Assembly: GCA_009760855.2 (NCBI GenBank)
Contig: WPIO01000003.1
Coordinates: 9,937,501 to 10,001,500, forward strand
Direction: 5' to 3'
Length of the DNA stretch: 64,000 bases
DNA from: Cristatella mucedo
Taxonomy: Eukaryota > Bryozoa > Phylactolaemata > Cristatellidae
Notes under the pieces: generated by a model
Database searches by the model: none
Seen by the model: the letters and a program-made list of their open reading frames with translations, nothing else
Told to the model about the DNA's origin: nothing
Shown here: one piece after another, positions 1 through 12,578 of the stretch
Position numbering within the stretch: position 1 is the first letter of the stretch
Layout of the letters: every line of letters begins with the position of its first letter
Program-made: the position numbers and the translations under genes

Positions 1-726
1 TCAGCGAGCACGCTCAGGGTTAATTTCAAGCGGCGCTATCGTCATTCATAAGAGGCCAAAAATGCGAGCTTTGAGGAAGTACTGTTCCAGTCAAAGTCCA
101 GGCCTGTCGAGCACAGCTCGTTCGACGCGAAACTTCAGACTCTTCACTTCGGAGTGCACATTTTATAAGGCCTGGTGACGCGCCTTCACAGAGGAGCTTC
201 AGGATCTCTCTAAATGGGAAATAGCCATTTTTAGAGTGGCCGAAAAGCTTTTCGGGCGATTCGCCTCCGGCGTGCTTTAGGCCGTTGCATTTAGGCCCAA
301 TCATCAAGACTACGAAAATGTTGAGGCCGAGTTCTTAAGCATGCCGGAAAGGTGTCTTCGAGCGCAGGCTGAGGCTCTACATATAGAGATACTAATCGCC
401 TTCTAGACGACGCCTATAAATCCATTGGGGCGATACTCTTTCGGTACGGATACGAGGACTTCCTTAAATGGAAAACTTAAAAATATAAACATGCAAATTA
501 ATTTCAAGCATTACACCGCAACTCAGCTCAAGCGCCCAAGGTGAACATTAATTCTGAGTCTTTAAAGACATCTGTTGGACGCCGAACGCACATTAGTCTC
601 TATAGTACAACATAGACTGGCCTCCGGCGCTTTAGCATCGGAAGTAAGTCGTTCTCTTTTCACGAGCCAAGTAGTGGGTTCAAGTCGGGCTGCAGGCTAT
701 TCTGTACTTTCTACTGTAAGCGTGAC

Positions 727-800
727 TGATAGCCTTTACGGCTCGTTTGCCCGCTGCATAAATAAGGCTGTTAAATCAGCTAACCTTTATTTCACTTAGA
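727..800 (+). mobile_element. SINE-1 3' fragment
   Basis: GATAGCCTTTACGGCTCGTT, then AAGGCTGTTAAATCAGCTAA. Only the 3' half remains. Confidence 0.7.
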
Positions 801-1577
801 TATTGTAGAAGGTGTAAAAATAAACACCTCGTCGCTGCTTCTTCTTCGACGGGCTGAATCGGAATCTGCTTTTTTCAGAAAAATTCCGAATAGAGAGCAC
901 AGCTTACGCTTTCTGCATCTGGGACTGAGCGCCGAAAAATTATTTCGCCTAGAGCGACGAGCTATCGTGAATCCTCGAGAATACCGGTCCCGTGTCCCGC
1001 CAAGTGTCCAGGTTTGCGATTTCCCTCTGCGCTACGGTAACTAGTTTTCGTTTGGCTTCCAGCGCAGGATCTTAAAGCCTCGGCATTAAATTTCCACTTG
1101 CGCTCGAGCCAAAGCGCGGTGCAATCCGAGAAATAAATGCCTGTTTTCTACTATTTCAAATTATTTACCAAGCGCAACTATTAGGCCTACTGCTGCGGTC
1201 GGCCACCAGAGAGTGAATCCGCAGCATGACTTGTGTGGGTCCAGGCAAGTATGGGAATGCCCGCGAGCGTATAACCAGGAAATCCGATTATTTCCTTAAA
1301 AAACCACGGCAGCTTTTACGGAGACTGAATTTAATAATTTTACGGCGAATGAGGCCTTGCTGATGGCATAGCTTTGGCGCCGATCTTTACGGCGAGTCTT
1401 CGAAAGGGCACCGACAGACCTAGGAGGACGGTAAAAAAAAAAGCCACTTCGTGCGGCACCCCTATCGAGCAGCTATAGTACCTAGTCGGTCTTCTGAAGC
1501 GATCCTCACCCGTTGAGGAACTGCCAGAAAACTTAACTTTTAAATCAGCTCTATAAGCTTCTAAATAGCGACGACCA

Positions 1578-1643
1578 ATGGATACGCCAAACGATGTTAA
1601 TATTGATCCAACTCTTGCTGGTTTATTTAGCGTGGAACCACAG
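1578..1643 (+). CDS. Possible short first exon, unidentified
   Basis: ATG at 1578 opens 22 codons (MDTPNDVNIDPTLAG...) to a good donor, CCACAG|GTAGGT. No promoter motif was seen. No next exon with matching phase was found, so it may be accidental. Confidence 0.15.
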
Positions 1644-1960
1644 GTAGGTCAAATGAGCAATATCTATTTAGCCTTTAGCCTCCCCCCCCCCCTTGCGAAA
1701 GCCCAGTTGACCTCTCGGGGGGCCGCCGTGTATTTAGAGAGGGGTTGCCCGGCTTTAGAATGCAGTAAGTAAGATTCTTATTTGAAGATAAAATATGAAA
1801 CCGGTGGCTCTAGAGGTTCTTTGGGGTCACAGATGCAAAGTGTCTCTCCGTAAGAGGCAATTACCGCCTTCTCTTCAGATGCAGTTGGAAAAGCTGCTAG
1901 AGCGGTTCGCCTTCGACGCGAATGTTCAGTGTCGGCTTCCATAGCGGCCATAGTTTCTAT

Positions 1961-1982
1961 TGAGAGAGAGAGAGAGAGAGAG
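1961..1982. repeat. (GA)n microsatellite
   Basis: About 11 GA units. Confidence 0.9.
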
Positions 1983-2144
1983 CGCATTTTCAGAGCTGCT
2001 AAATAGCTGTTACTTTTTAGACGAATTCTAGAGAGGCCAGCCGACCGGCGCGTCTTTGGCACGTAGTCTTGTGCTGCTGCTCATCAAACTGCATTGGTAA
2101 GCTCTCTTTGTTTGTTGTGCATCAATATATTTTCCGCAGTGCCT

Positions 2145-2329
2145 TTGGAGAGGAGCTAACCATTTTTCACAGGATTAAAATGTTTGCAAGAATTAGAAGA
2201 ATTGGTAATTTGAACAGTTCAAAAAAACGTAGAGCTAAAGAACAAGTTTTTGGGGCTAGTGAGCTTTTTGAGCAGACTCCGAAGAAAAGCCAACGACCAT
2301 GCGAAGCCCCTCCATGGTTTAGTGTTTAG
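2145..2329 (+). CDS. Possible terminal exon, unidentified
   Basis: The acceptor ATATATTTTCCGCAG leads into an open frame of about 61 codons to TAG 2327-2329. It is Lys/Arg-rich (RIKMFARIRRIG, SSKKRRAKEQ). An ATG exon at 1578-1643 with donor CCACAG|GTAGGT lies upstream but the phases were not reconciled. It could be chance. Confidence 0.2.
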
Positions 2330-2959
2330 TCGTGGTTTAGCCCAATGCCAACATCCTGGCTCCACCTTGATCTACAGTCATCTGCTATGTTAACACTACT
2401 TGACTCTGAAAATTATTTTAAAGATGTATTGCTTGTGCAAGCATTACAATCTCTCTGTCTAGGCTAGGTAAATCCTCTAGTAGATCACTTTCCAAGCAAT
2501 TGCTGTTGTGGATTTCTGACTCCCATTCCATTGCCGGTATGCACATTAGGTTTTTTGTTGCAATCTGTTAAGGCTTCGAGCGCATTCAATGCCGGTGGAA
2601 ATTGTGACCGTTCTTCATACTGCTATCATCAATCTGAAGTGCTTCTTGCTGAAGGGCTTTTTCCAACAAACGAGGCATCTTTAGCTTTGTGATGCGTTTT
2701 CCAGCCGTTTTTACTTGCCCTATCATGCTGTCTTATAGCAAATCAAGTAAACGTATTCGCTGTCAACTTGTGGAATTGCCTAACGCTGGTTTTAAATCAG
2801 CAGCAATTCAACATATATAACAGTTTCGTTCATCGTTGATCTGGCAGCAGCATCTAGGTTTGCCTTAAAATGTCATACAGTGCGGTTACACTGTGTTGAC
2901 TAGAACTGAACAGCATCCCAGCACAAACCAGCAGAACGTGGACCACGTCCAGAGCCATT

Positions 2960-3249
<290 letters not shown>

Positions 3250-3427
3250 GTATATAGGTGACCACTTCGCTGCATGAGTTGGATCCACGGCAATTCATGA
3301 GAAGGTGCTGTGTTTGCCAACGGTGGTTAACACTGGTTGCTTTTCATTCACATGCAGCCGTACTGTTTACCGGGTCAATTATCATAACACGATAGCCTCT
3401 GTTCTGTGTGTAAGAATGGCAAGTCCA

Positions 3428-3570
3428 TCAGCTGCTGCTGTTGCTGCTGCTACTGCTGCTGCCCAGATAATGCTATTGCTGCCTCTGCTGCTGCTGCTGC
3501 TTCGGCTGCTTCTGCTGCTGCTCCTCAAATAATGCTGATGCTTCTGATCTTGCTGTTACAGTGCTCAGAC
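3428..3570. repeat. Imperfect (CTG)n / (GCT)n tract
   Basis: GCTGCTGCTGTTGCTGCTGC and similar, with many interruptions. It gives spurious Ala/Leu/Cys ORFs. Confidence 0.85.
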
Positions 3571-3751
3571 AGTGCTGCTGCTGCAGTTAAGGAGGAAGTG
3601 TCAAACCCAATATTGTACCGACTAGCAGGCGGCTGTAACTGTGCTACTCACTAGGGGAAGTAGTATGAACACTAGGGAGGGAGAACTCATATCTCTTTGT
3701 GTTCATCCAGTTGCTGCCATTTTTGTTTGTTATTTTGACTTACATCAAACT

Positions 3752-4000
3752 ATTCTCCTGCTGCCAACTATGGCTCATCCTTTTCAGCGGTCCTGAGCTG
3801 CTGCTTCCATGCTACACACTACCTCAACTGCTCTCCTGACTCTGCTATGCTTCCCACTTCCTCTTCATTGCGTGAGACGAAGTCTGTTGGCTACCGAATG
3901 CATACCGAAAGCCGCTTAGGCTGTGAGTGCGCTATACAAAACTCTCCTGCGTAACACCCATATAGTCTTTATGGCTTTGTGAAGTTACAGATGGAGATAC
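3752..4000 (+). mobile_element. LINE-B 3' end, truncated copy
   Basis: This stretch is about 90% identical by eye to 33715-33965. It shares ATGGCTCATCCTTTTCAGCG, the AGACGAAGTCTGTTGGCTA block, and the final GTTACAGA-GGA-ATAC end. It has no coding sequence. Confidence 0.8.
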
Positions 4001-6639
4001 ATTACAAACATTACATCCATGCATGTATGCATACACGAGCTGTTGTTTCGAGTGCAGATATGTCCCATATAAATTGTTATTATTTGTGTAACCCTTTCAA
4101 GCATTTGTTTCGATGCCATAACTCAGCTATGGAGACACAGTTGTCATTAATTCCCTCAATAAACAGCCGCTGCACATGACTCTTTCAGTGTTTTCTTACA
4201 ACAGAAACTCATTGGAGTGTGTGTATGAGTCTGCATCAGGCGCGAACATATTTTTTTGGGTGTGTGCTATGCTCATTCGCTCGAGTTCACCAACATGATG
4301 CACAGAGACATACATCCAGAGAGCACATGAGCACGACAGTTAAATCCCCTGTAGCTTCTACAGATATCTGTAACTCGTGATGCCAATCACTACTAAGTTT
4401 TTCTGTTTTTCTCTCCTTTATCCTTTATCTTTATCCCTATCTCATGCAATAAAGGTGAGCAAGGGCTACTACCTATTGAATAATATAAATAATGCATCGT
4501 TTGCATTTCACCTTAACAGGATGGAATCTCTATCCGGTTGTTTTAAAACATTTTAAAAGAGAAGTAATTACCAAGGGCTAAGGACAAGGTTTCTTGCTTA
4601 GATAAGCAGGCAGAGGTGTGCAAGCATCACACTTAGACCAGCATGCAAACGCGTTGTGCAGCTACACTCACAGAAAAGCCATCGTGACTGCATTAAAATT
4701 GAAATGCAGCAGGAGATATCTTGTCATAGATACTGAAGCATAAGGATATTATAGATATCACTCCTACCTCTTTACCGTCGTTAAAGTGACTCTCTGAGTG
4801 AACAAAAAATGATCATATGCCTCTGTAGTTTCTATTTTCGTGGCTATTACAGCATTTCTAGTGAACCAGTCAAGAGGCAAAATGCTGCTGACGAGCCATA
4901 AACTTGTTTTACACGCATCTCTGGCATCACGACCTATTGGCTTTTTCAACCAATACTCGAATAACCCAAACGACTGAGGAAAAAGAAGACTCTGCCCGTG
5001 ATGAGGCATCACCTTCACCTAGATCTACAGTTCCCTTGTTGCTATTGCCTGGTTTACTCGGTGTCTATCCATCAGCACATCTACTCACATATATGTCGCA
5101 GTGTGTTACCGTCTGTAGTATTGGAGTGTAGTGTCGTGACCACTCAGCTCCATTAACTGGTCCCCCATGCTGCCTCTAGTCCCTGTGGTTTTGCATGCCC
5201 ATCAGCCAGGCGTACATCATAACTGAGTTAATAGCTAATTATGCCAAGGTCCTGTCGCTAGTAGCTGGGATATTGATTGCATGTCATACTTTCTGCTTTC
5301 AAGAGTGCTCAGCCTCCCCAGACTGCCGGCAAGCATAATGCTTCCACGCCTGTTTACTTCAAAGAACCTGTACAGCAGATTTGCGGTTGACGTAATTACT
5401 GGTGTATAGATTTTCTGTACGGACCATCTTTTGCAGACTTCTTTTTACTGCCCCATCCAATGCCTTATTATTAGCATCAGCGGTTAATATTCATGTGAGA
5501 GCCGTGGCAATGCAGGCAATCAACATCAACTTTAATAGACTTACACAAATGGAGCATATTATGTACTACGCGACTGCAGCACCTGGGGAAGCATACTCAT
5601 TCATATGTAGCACTCATTCTCATTGCTGTGCCGAACCATAGCAATTTTTACTTCGCTTGATTGGTTCTATGCATCTGCAGCAGGCTGGAAGCAGCCAACA
5701 GCAGCCAGCATTTTCATAAGTGAGCTGGACGTGATCAGTTTTTTCTTCTGTACTTCCTTGCTGCCCCAAAAATATGTATGAGGCTGCTAATTTGCTATTT
5801 GGCACAGTCCAAAGCATGCAGATAAGCATGCTATTAGTAACCAGCTCAACGAATCCGGTTATGCCAAAAGAGCACTTCCATGCAGAAATGCTGCATGCAG
5901 CGCAACAGAAGATGACGAACACTATGAAGCAAATGCCACGACCAACAAACCACATGCAATATCACAAGGCGAAACCTTATGGTATAACTGAAGCCGAAGA
6001 CCCCATAAGGATGTATTTCCTTTTAAGTACTACTTCGCTTAACTTACAATCTAAAAAGTGTAACGTAGGAAATTCAAAAGCATGCTTAAAACCTAAGTAG
6101 CTGTCTGTGTGCATGCGGTAGCCAATAAATAGACGTCATCGAATTCAGCAAAACAAAAGTGAGAAACAAAGCTGAGTCAGGAGGACGGTCGAAGATGTAA
6201 GTAGTTTATAAGTAGCAGCTTTGGATGGCTTGAAAAAATGTCATTGTTGGCAGAAGAACAGATGATGTCGTTGGTAGGAAATAATACTGCAGGTATGTTC
6301 GGAAGAAGACCCGAAGAGTACAAGTTTCTGTCACAGACAGCCTTTAAATGAAATGGAGCAGCTCATGTATCGTCCTTCGAGGATCTAAGGAAACAGGAAA
6401 CTGGTATAATAATTCAGCTAGGTCTCGAAGAGCTAAGTTGGCTATGGCCGGCATGCTAAAGAGAATTTTGCTTTGTATCTGCTAATCATTTGGAAAGGAT
6501 CGCAGCTCCTTTATTAGAGCCAGTATCTGACTAATTTGCTTAGATTTGAAGACCAACATTCGATCTTCAGATGGCTATAGCAGTAAGTAGCTCCACTCTC
6601 CACCCTCTAGATCGAACATGGCAGCTAGCTATGATATAT
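4001..6639. other. Anonymous region with one candidate exon
   Basis: Unique-looking DNA. A 111-codon minus frame (5620-5955) and a 108-codon plus frame (5774-6100) overlap each other and have no recognised motifs. Only the splice-bounded segment 4768-4857 is proposed. Confidence 0.4.
4768..4857 (-). CDS. Candidate internal exon of an unidentified minus-strand gene
   Basis: The acceptor TTGACTGGTTCACTAG and the donor AAAGAG|GTAGGA enclose 1 nt, 29 codons and 2 nt. It encodes NAVIATKIETTEAYDHFLF then TQRVTLTTVKR. An alternative acceptor inside it (GTTCACTCAG at 4794) would give a 26-nt exon. No family was recognised. Confidence 0.25.
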
Positions 6640-6695
6640 ATATAAGCTGATTAAACGCCCTCATTTGTGTGGCAGAAGAGCGTTAAAGGCAAATC
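6640..6695 (-). mobile_element. SINE-1 3' fragment
   Basis: TATATATATAAGCTGATTAA, then ACGCCCTCATTTGTGTGGCA and AGAGCGTTAAAGGC, the reverse complement of the SINE-1 end. Confidence 0.6.
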
Positions 6696-7178
6696 TGCCG
6701 TCCAGGTTCTTTCAAGTATACAGGCAGGTGAGCATTATGCTTGCAGCAGTCTGGGAAGGCTGAGCACGCTTGAAAGCAGAACGTATTCAATCAATATCCC
6801 AGCTACTAGCGACAGGACCTTGGCATAACTAGCTATCACAACCACCTGCAGTTGACAAGAAAGGATTGTCCACTGATGGATTCAAAACCACGACCTCAAT
6901 CGTGAAGAGCGAATACTTTACTTCATGGGCTATCACTACCCAGTAAGCAAATTGCCTGGATTGGATGCTAAAGCTTTATTAATTATTGCACAGCATTCTT
7001 TCTGTACATTGTCAAAGATTCTCAAAGCGTCTGTGGAGCCCATAGACAAGAATGGCTTACTAGTAATAGTCAGTTGGGAATCATAAAATAGCACTCCACA
7101 GAAATAAATTAATCGGTGCGACTAATGGAATGCAAGGTAACAATGATGGTGGTGGTAATGTCATCGACTTGGTCATGA

Positions 7179-7200
7179 AACACACACACACACACACACA
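7179..7200. repeat. (CA)n microsatellite
   Basis: About 11 CA units before CGTATATATT. Confidence 0.9.
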
Positions 7201-7229
7201 CGTATATATTGGCAGCTATCTTCACTATC

Positions 7230-7740
7230 GATCGTACGATCCTACAATGAGCAAATGAGAAGAACGATCGGTCTAGCAGATTAAGTGCTTGCAGGGTTTG
7301 CATCATAACTGTCCGACCGCTTCCAGTCCAAGTTGTTCGGAGATCCAGCTTATCTCGCCGACCAATAACCGCGGGATTCCACAAGGATATATTATTGGTC
7401 CTTCCTGCTCGCTACTTATAAAGCTTATACTTTGGATATATTAATTCAGGCCTACGAAATTAAAAATCATATTTAGGCCAGTGACATCAAGCCGTGCATG
7501 TATATCATTCACCCCTCAGAATCAGCTTGAGGGAATTTATAACTGAACGCCGGCCTTGCTGAAATGAGATCCTGGATATCGGTCTAACTCCATAAACTGT
7601 TTGACTATGAAACTAAACATATCGTACGTAACCTAAAGGGAAGTCTGGATTAAGTGACGTCGCATTCTTAGCTGGAAGAGCCATAGTGTGTGACCATCTG
7701 GGAGTGCTCATAGCAGAGGTGCCCACTATGACGACAGCAT
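7230..7740 (+). mobile_element. Degenerate LINE reverse-transcriptase fragment
   Basis: Broken frames show GIPQGYIIGPS (compare GVPQGSVLGP) at about 7369-7404. Then AGLAEMRSWIS at 7550-7583 corresponds to the ADIRSW helix of LINE-B. AACGATCGGTCT at 7262 matches 32060 in LINE-B. Very old copy. Confidence 0.55.
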
Positions 7741-7769
7741 GATCCTTATGAATTTTAGTCAGGAAACTA

Positions 7770-7891
<122 letters not shown>

Positions 7892-8583
7892 AATTAAACA
7901 CTCTCATTTTGATTCATATATAAAGGAAGATGGCCCATGTTTAATCGAGTGAAGCCTTGAAAATCTTGATTATGGCCGAGCTGGCGATAGATAAAAAACC
8001 ACCAACAAAAAGTTATGAAAAGGAATTTAGGTTTGGAAAAGAGAGCAATGACAGCCTTATAGCGACAGAATCGCAAACACTTATTATAGCCAGCGGAGCT
8101 CAGATCCTTTACGCTGCCCCAAAATGTAAACAGTAATAATGGCCTTGTGATAACTCCTACTTAGCAAACGCTCGTCTAGCAAAAGCGATGCACTGGCACT
8201 CGACACTTCGACCTTGGACTTCACTGTTAGCAGTTACATCTGTAGCTCCGATGTTTCAGTCAGATGCTCCCTTGGGGGGGGGCAGCTGATATACACCAAG
8301 ACCGGCTACTGAAACAATGACTACCTTCTTCTTAAAGTAGTTTTCCAAGCGAGACTCAAAGTGTAACATCCGGACCTATGCTTTTAAGATGATTGCTTCA
8401 TTTTAGTGGGTCCTGATAGGGTGTCATCATTCTTAAGTCTCCCACACTCATATTGTTTAAAAACTTAATGACTACTCTCCAAAATATGAAAATAAGAATG
8501 ACTCTGGCATGCAATGCTGCCTAAGCAAGGGGGGGTCTTACGTGTAATAATGTGGTATCCAGCATCATTTTCCGCATTTCCAG

Positions 8584-8756
8584 GAAGTCACATAGGCCAA
8601 GCTGTTGTTGTAGTGGAGCATTTCTATAGTGGAGAAGGCAGGTATCTCGAGCAGCTTCCTTGGGCCAAAAGCAGGCATCCCAAAAAAGTAAAGCAAAAGC
8701 CGATTGTGCAACAGATGGAAGAAAAACAGTCTGCAGTATATGTAGAAAAGAAATAG
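8584..8756 (+). CDS. Candidate terminal exon of an unidentified plus-strand gene
   Basis: The acceptor TTTTCCGCATTTCCAG is followed by 2 nt and 56 codons to TAG at 8754-8756. The peptide starts SHIGQAVVVVEHFYSGEGRY and ends in a Lys/Gln/Glu-rich tail (KKVKQKPIVQQMEEKQS). The basic C-terminus looks genuine. Upstream exons were not found; the region before it is anonymous. Confidence 0.35.
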
Positions 8757-9774
8757 CAGCAAATGATTGTAGGAAGCTCCATGCCAGAGATTATAGCTGG
8801 AACCGGTTTGGCGTAGTTGCACAAGAGCAAGAGCAGTAAGGTACCCAGTCTGTGACTTGCCAAGACCAGAGCATCTGTCACCAGCTGTCTTTCTTAAGTG
8901 CCATGAAGTAACAAAAATGCATTATCCTTATGCCCCCCCCCCCCAGGTGCCCAAGAGGTCGATACTGAAGTAGCCAAGCCGTGGCAGACCGAAGAGAGAA
9001 CTTGTAATCTTTGATCGGCTGGGAGTCCGTGTGCTCAACGACCATTGTGGCATCATGCATGTGGTCACTTTCGTTCAGTACACGCTCTCAGCGAGCAGCA
9101 TGCACAGCGCAGCACACTCGGCACGGCAGAGAGTGATCCCCGAGTTCTGTCAAGTAAAGCCGAGCTAATACCACTGGAGCTATGTTTGGCTTGAACTGCA
9201 GCTCTGTTGTGTAGTGACTTTTAGCTGCCCTGCAGAACGACACCGGGTTGAGCACCGTGGAGCAGGCTACCGATTGCAGTCATAGTTTGGTCAGACAAGA
9301 CGTGCATATCAAAGTAGCCTTAACATTCCCGCGCTGTAAGCATCGTCGGCATACGTGGAGCGCGATCAGACCACTGTCGTTGCCTGAGGCTACAGGCTGT
9401 ATACGAGGAGTGGGCACAACAAAGTAGGCACTCTGCAACTATTTACATTCTCACGGGCTCCGGCGACGTCCACAAAAGGTTACTTTAAGAGGTTTTTATT
9501 TTCATCCAATATTACAATCACGCATGTTGGAGCACCTGCTCATCGATTGGATGGAGGGTATTTTTAACCAAGCTGGCAAATTATTCCTTGTGGCAAGCCA
9601 TGCTGAAGGCTCGACAGATATTTCTTCTTGCTAACTTCAGCCAAACCAAGTTGTCTGCTCAGACACGTAATCACATTTCTCTACTAGCATTGCAAGGGGT
9701 TCTGGTGAAAAACCGCTAGAGTAAACAAATGCTGGTAATCCGCAAAACGATAGCAGAGGGTCAGAGGCAAATGT

Positions 9775-9843
9775 AAAGCACCTAGAAAGATTGAGTTCTC
9801 TGAGGGTGCTTTATCAAGTGCATTATTATTATTATTATTATTA
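9775..9843 (+). mobile_element. LINE-A tail-only copy
   Basis: Hairpin arms AAAGCACC (9775-9782) and GGTGCTTT (9805-9812) are followed by ATCAAGTG and (ATT)n. Extreme 5' truncation. Confidence 0.75.
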
Positions 9844-10004
9844 GAGGCATAGGACAGATGTCCCCGAGCACCAAAGGCAAGGGATGGAAAAAGCAAGATA
9901 GATCGTGCATATTTTTTGTAAAAACTGTTTCGTATGAAAATACCGATCTTTACTTTTTTTGAAGTCGTTTTAATTTACTCAACTATAACTGGCTTACAGA
10001 CTTA

Positions 10005-10087
10005 GACTAGAAAGAGATTGAGTTTTCTGAGGGCACTTTGTCAAGTGTTATTATTATTATTGTTATTATTATTATTATTATTATTAC
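10005..10087 (+). mobile_element. LINE-A tail-only copy
   Basis: AGAAAGAGATTGAGTTTTCT, then GGGCACTTTGTCAAGTG and a (TTA)n tail at 10047-10085. The upstream hairpin arm is lost. Confidence 0.7.
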
Positions 10088-10589
10088 TAGACCAAGCTGT
10101 AGCTTGATGCTCTGGCGGCACACAAGTGATGACACGAAAACACAGAGGGAGCTTCAAAAACCTTGTATTCGGCTGGCGCTTGCAGCTCAACAAGCACAGG
10201 GCCGTTAATCCCCAGTCTGCGTTCCAACTGCCCTTCCAGTCCGCCTGCCCACCCTGCCTGTCACAGGCGGCCTGCGTCACGACAAGGGCAAGCCGACCTG
10301 CTGCGGGTCAAGGGTGAGCCGGCGTGCCGTGCCTGAGCACTGACACACTACTACACCACACAAGCTAAGCTTAACTGGCTGTACTACGACAACGCAGCAG
10401 TCGTGCCTGGCCACTTCTCGTGTGTACCAAAAGACTTGTGCCAAGAATTACTATTAGATGCCAAAATGAGATGTGATTCATGAGGAGTTGCTGTTGAACA
10501 ATAAATCTACCGATGGACTCAGATGCCTGGAGAGCTCTCTTAAAATGTTGGTCTCGCGGCAGTGGAGATTTCAAGAATAATGAAGGACA

Positions 10590-11068
10590 GAATGGACTAC
10601 CTCCGACAGGAAATTACAACTTGATTTACCCCACCTCATAGATTTTGATACCAAATTTGGTTTCTCATTGGAAGTTGAGAAGCTTTTTTGAGCCAGACCA
10701 AACTCTGCCACCAATGTCTAGATCGTGGAGGCTTCTATTGTTCAGATGTTGATGGAGCAGAGCTGTACAACGAAATATGTGACTGTAAAACGGTTTCTTA
10801 CCACACGTCAAGACTGAGCTATAAAGACACCACAGGAACTCATGTTTTCATTGTCAGTTATGAAGAAGATGTGCTTCCTAATTTGAGAGTTGTCTTGCAA
10901 GTTCTTCTGACCATAGCTGTATCAGTTGCCAGTTGTGAACGTTCCTTTAGCAAGCTGAACATAATCCTGTCTTACGTGAGAGCATCAATGTGCTATGATT
11001 GTCTCTCTGATTTGGCCTTGTTGGGCACTGAGAAAAAACACTGGACAATATTGACTTTCAAACTTTAA
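10590..11068 (+). pseudogene. hAT-family transposase remnant (C-terminal dimerisation domain, ZMYM1-like)
   Basis: The frame 10688-11068 ends with the classic hAT dimerisation motif: NLRVVLQVLLTIAVSVASCE, RSFSKLN, then LSDLALL. Upstream, YNEICDCK fits the segment that precedes it in ZMYM1/hAT proteins. Traces of the same protein in a broken frame are visible from about 10590 (DLPHLIDFDTKFGF). The catalytic core and BED finger are missing, so this is a dead 3' fragment. No terminal inverted repeats were found. Confidence 0.8.
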
Positions 11069-11324
11069 TAGACCAGTTTGCCACGTTCAAGGCCAGAAAA
11101 ATTCACTTCAGCTAAAGTTGCGATAACTACCTTGTACCTACCTGTACTGCAGTTAATATTTGTAATACGTGCAATACAACTTTCTCGACTCGATATGCCT
11201 GCTAGCATGGTTTTTGCATTTCTACTGTGGTGGAGCTATTTTATTTTTGCAAAGCAGAACCACACCAGCACAATAAGCAGCTCAAGGGGTGCTCTGCCTG
11301 TGGCCTGCCCTGCCCTACTTTTTC

Positions 11325-11600
<276 letters not shown>

Positions 11601-12113
11601 CCTCTGACTCTCCTTAAGCTTCCTAGGACCACTGGTTTGGCCTGCAAGCTGAGCATCTTCTGGCAGTGACGAGATGGCGATGCAGGCAACTTGTCCCTCT
11701 GTCTATGACAGCTTGGTGATTCTCCACTACAGGCAGCTGTGCTCAGTGCAGGCATGACGTGCCAACAGGTACAGTGCCAGTATAGTAACACTGCATAAAA
11801 ATCTTCCCTGCCATATCATAGCCTAGCACTTGCAGTTAGAATGCTGCCGAGTAGGCAAAGAAGAGGCGTGCCAAGTTGTGAGGACTGCCTAAGGACACTT
11901 GCTCCGAAGAGCAGTATGCCGTCAATATGCCTTGATTGATTGCATACGAGAGGGATTAAAATCGATTTAATGGTTCAATAGTTGGACAATAATGCCCGTC
12001 TTCCGAGAGTAAAATCTAGGCTGCTCTCAGCACTTAGATGCAGAAAACATGCAGTCCATTAACATAAGAGCCGCATAAGCAAGCGTGGCACTTGTGTGGA
12101 TTGGCTTGGCTTG

Positions 12114-12196
<83 letters not shown>

Positions 12197-12407
12197 GACC
12201 AATGGATACATTGTTCTTTTGACTAATATGGTATCAATTAAGGTAATAAAGGTCAAGATCTTTTTTGCATCTAGCATATAAACAAGAATCTTGTGTTTAT
12301 CAGCCACGACGTGCTTGAAGTTAGCAGAATATTGCACTTTTGTCTATGCATGCATAGCAGAAGACATTAAACTGGACATGCAAAATAAAAGTTTAATGGT
12401 GCACTAA
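11601..12407. other. No feature except (GCT)24
   Basis: Unique-looking sequence with only short frames. Confidence 0.4.
12123..12196. repeat. Uninterrupted (GCT)24 trinucleotide
   Basis: 74 bp of pure GCT repeat. The frames read poly-Ala, poly-Cys or poly-Leu, with no gene evidence around. Confidence 0.97.
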
Positions 12408-12578
12408 TCTGGCTCACTAGGTAAGGTGGTTGCTTTTCACAATTTCGACTCCGAGGTCGTGGGTTCGAATCCTGCGGCAGGCTATCCTTTATTGCCTCTG
12501 CAGGCAGTGGTGATGGCCTAAAAGGCTCTTTTGTAGCTTCTACAAAAGAGGTTGTTAAATCAGCTAGTATTTATTTAA
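12408..12578 (+). mobile_element. SINE-1 copy (tRNA-derived)
   Basis: A-box region GGCTCACTAGGTAAGGTGG and B-box GGGTTCGAATCCTGC. The conserved body (GTGGTGATGGCC, AAAGGCTCTT) and the 3' end GGTTGTTAAATCAGCTAGTA follow. About 170 bp. Confidence 0.85.

Larger units (their letters stand above)
1..2060. other. Anonymous region
   Basis: Apart from the SINE-1 fragment, the (GA)n run, a poly-C run at 1681-1692 and a possible short exon at 1578, I recognise nothing. Short frames are frequently interrupted on both strands. Confidence 0.5.

Noticed and set aside
5620-6100. Two overlapping 108-111 codon frames as a gene
   Set aside because: Opposite strands over the same bases, no recognisable motif and no convincing splice sites.
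12059-12337. Poly-Ala frames on both strands
   Set aside because: Caused by (GCT)24; no splice or promoter support.
12430-12500. True tRNA genes at the B-box sequences
   Set aside because: The tRNA arms do not fold fully and the same sequence recurs with a constant non-tRNA body, so these are SINE heads.
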